DNA from: CAYZUC01 sp964481705
Lineage (GTDB): Bacteria; Bacillota; Clostridia; Lachnospirales; Lachnospiraceae
Assembly: GCA_964481705.1 (NCBI GenBank)
Contig: CAYZUC010000141.1
Location: 1-5,807 of the forward strand
Direction of reading: 5' to 3'
Length of the DNA stretch: 5,807 nucleotides
Under the pieces are notes generated by a model that did no database searches, was not told the origin of the DNA, and saw nothing but the letters and a program-made list of their open reading frames with translations. Shown here in pieces: positions 5,656-5,807 of the stretch (positions are counted from its first letter, which is position 1; each line of letters starts with the position of its first letter). The translations under genes were made by a program, and so were the position numbers.

Positions 5656-5807
5656 TTACTCAATTTTAAAGTACTCCGGATTTGACGCACGTATTTGAGC
5701 CTCATCAATCTGATAGCGGTTCAGATGCTTCTCCACTAACTGCTTCGCCAGTTCCTTGTCTTTTCCCTTAATTGCTTCCAACATCTGTCGATGGTCATTC
5801 ACGATCT
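5656..5807 (-). CDS. GntR-family regulator, FCD domain C-terminus (partial)
   Basis: The last 49 residues and TAA stop of a protein cut by the right edge of the window. The visible part begins IVNDHRQMLEAIKGKDKELA and continues through VEKHLNRYQIDEA to NPEYFKIE. The pattern H-x3-L-x-A-I-x3-D-x3-A-x7-H-L is the hallmark of the final helices of the FCD effector domain in FadR-subfamily GntR regulators; the His of EKHL is at the position that often ligates the metal in these domains. The DNA-binding N-terminus is not in the window. Position directly upstream of a transporter-uxuA operon, and a GTATAC palindrome at its promoter, suggest a UxuR-like local regulator responding to a hexuronate intermediate. 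That role is inference; the family call is good despite the short fragment. Confidence 0.82.
   Translation of the reverse strand, partial: IVNDHRQMLEAIKGKDKELAKQLVEKHLNRYQIDEAQIRASNPEYFKIE

Overview
The window suggests a low-GC Gram-positive bacterium of the Clostridia, most likely a gut or plant-fibre Lachnospiraceae member. This is inferred from strong GGAGG ribosome binding sites, a consensus sigma-A promoter, a Glu/Ala/Thr-rich lipoprotein linker and an LplA/LplB/YtcP-type transporter. No genus can be named from the sequence alone. Every gene I can support lies on the minus strand, so transcription runs from high to low coordinates.

Layout in transcription order (right to left). At 5656-5807 is the C-terminal end of a GntR-type regulator with an FCD ligand-binding domain. 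It is followed by a perfect 12-bp terminator hairpin (5591-5618). Next is a promoter region with a TATAAT box (5561-5566) and a near-palindromic GTATAC-centred operator candidate (5537-5550). Then comes a four-gene unit: an LplB-type sugar permease (4539-5501), a YtcP/LplC-type permease (3648-4517), a large lipoprotein solute-binding protein (1856-3586), and uxuA, mannonate dehydratase (677-1744). A terminator hairpin (508-539) closes it. Separate from this unit, a consensus promoter (411-439) and a probable L13 leader RNA precede the start of rplM (1-305, cut by the window edge).

Working model: the lipoprotein captures a uronic-acid-containing oligosaccharide outside the cell and the two permeases import it. 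Its glucuronate portion, after hydrolysis, isomerisation and reduction by enzymes not in this window, becomes D-mannonate. UxuA dehydrates this to 2-keto-3-deoxygluconate. No ATPase is encoded here, so a shared MsmX/UgpC-like ATPase elsewhere is expected. The adjacent FCD regulator probably represses the unit through the GTATAC site until a uronate intermediate is present. The substrate and the regulator-operator link are inferences.

This is mostly a recognisable hexuronate-use locus beside a housekeeping ribosomal gene, and I see no convincing undescribed system. The least explained signal is a degenerate 13-bp tandem repeat running across the uxuA stop codon into its 3' untranslated region. 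Several intergenic hairpins that may tune expression inside the operon are also worth checking.
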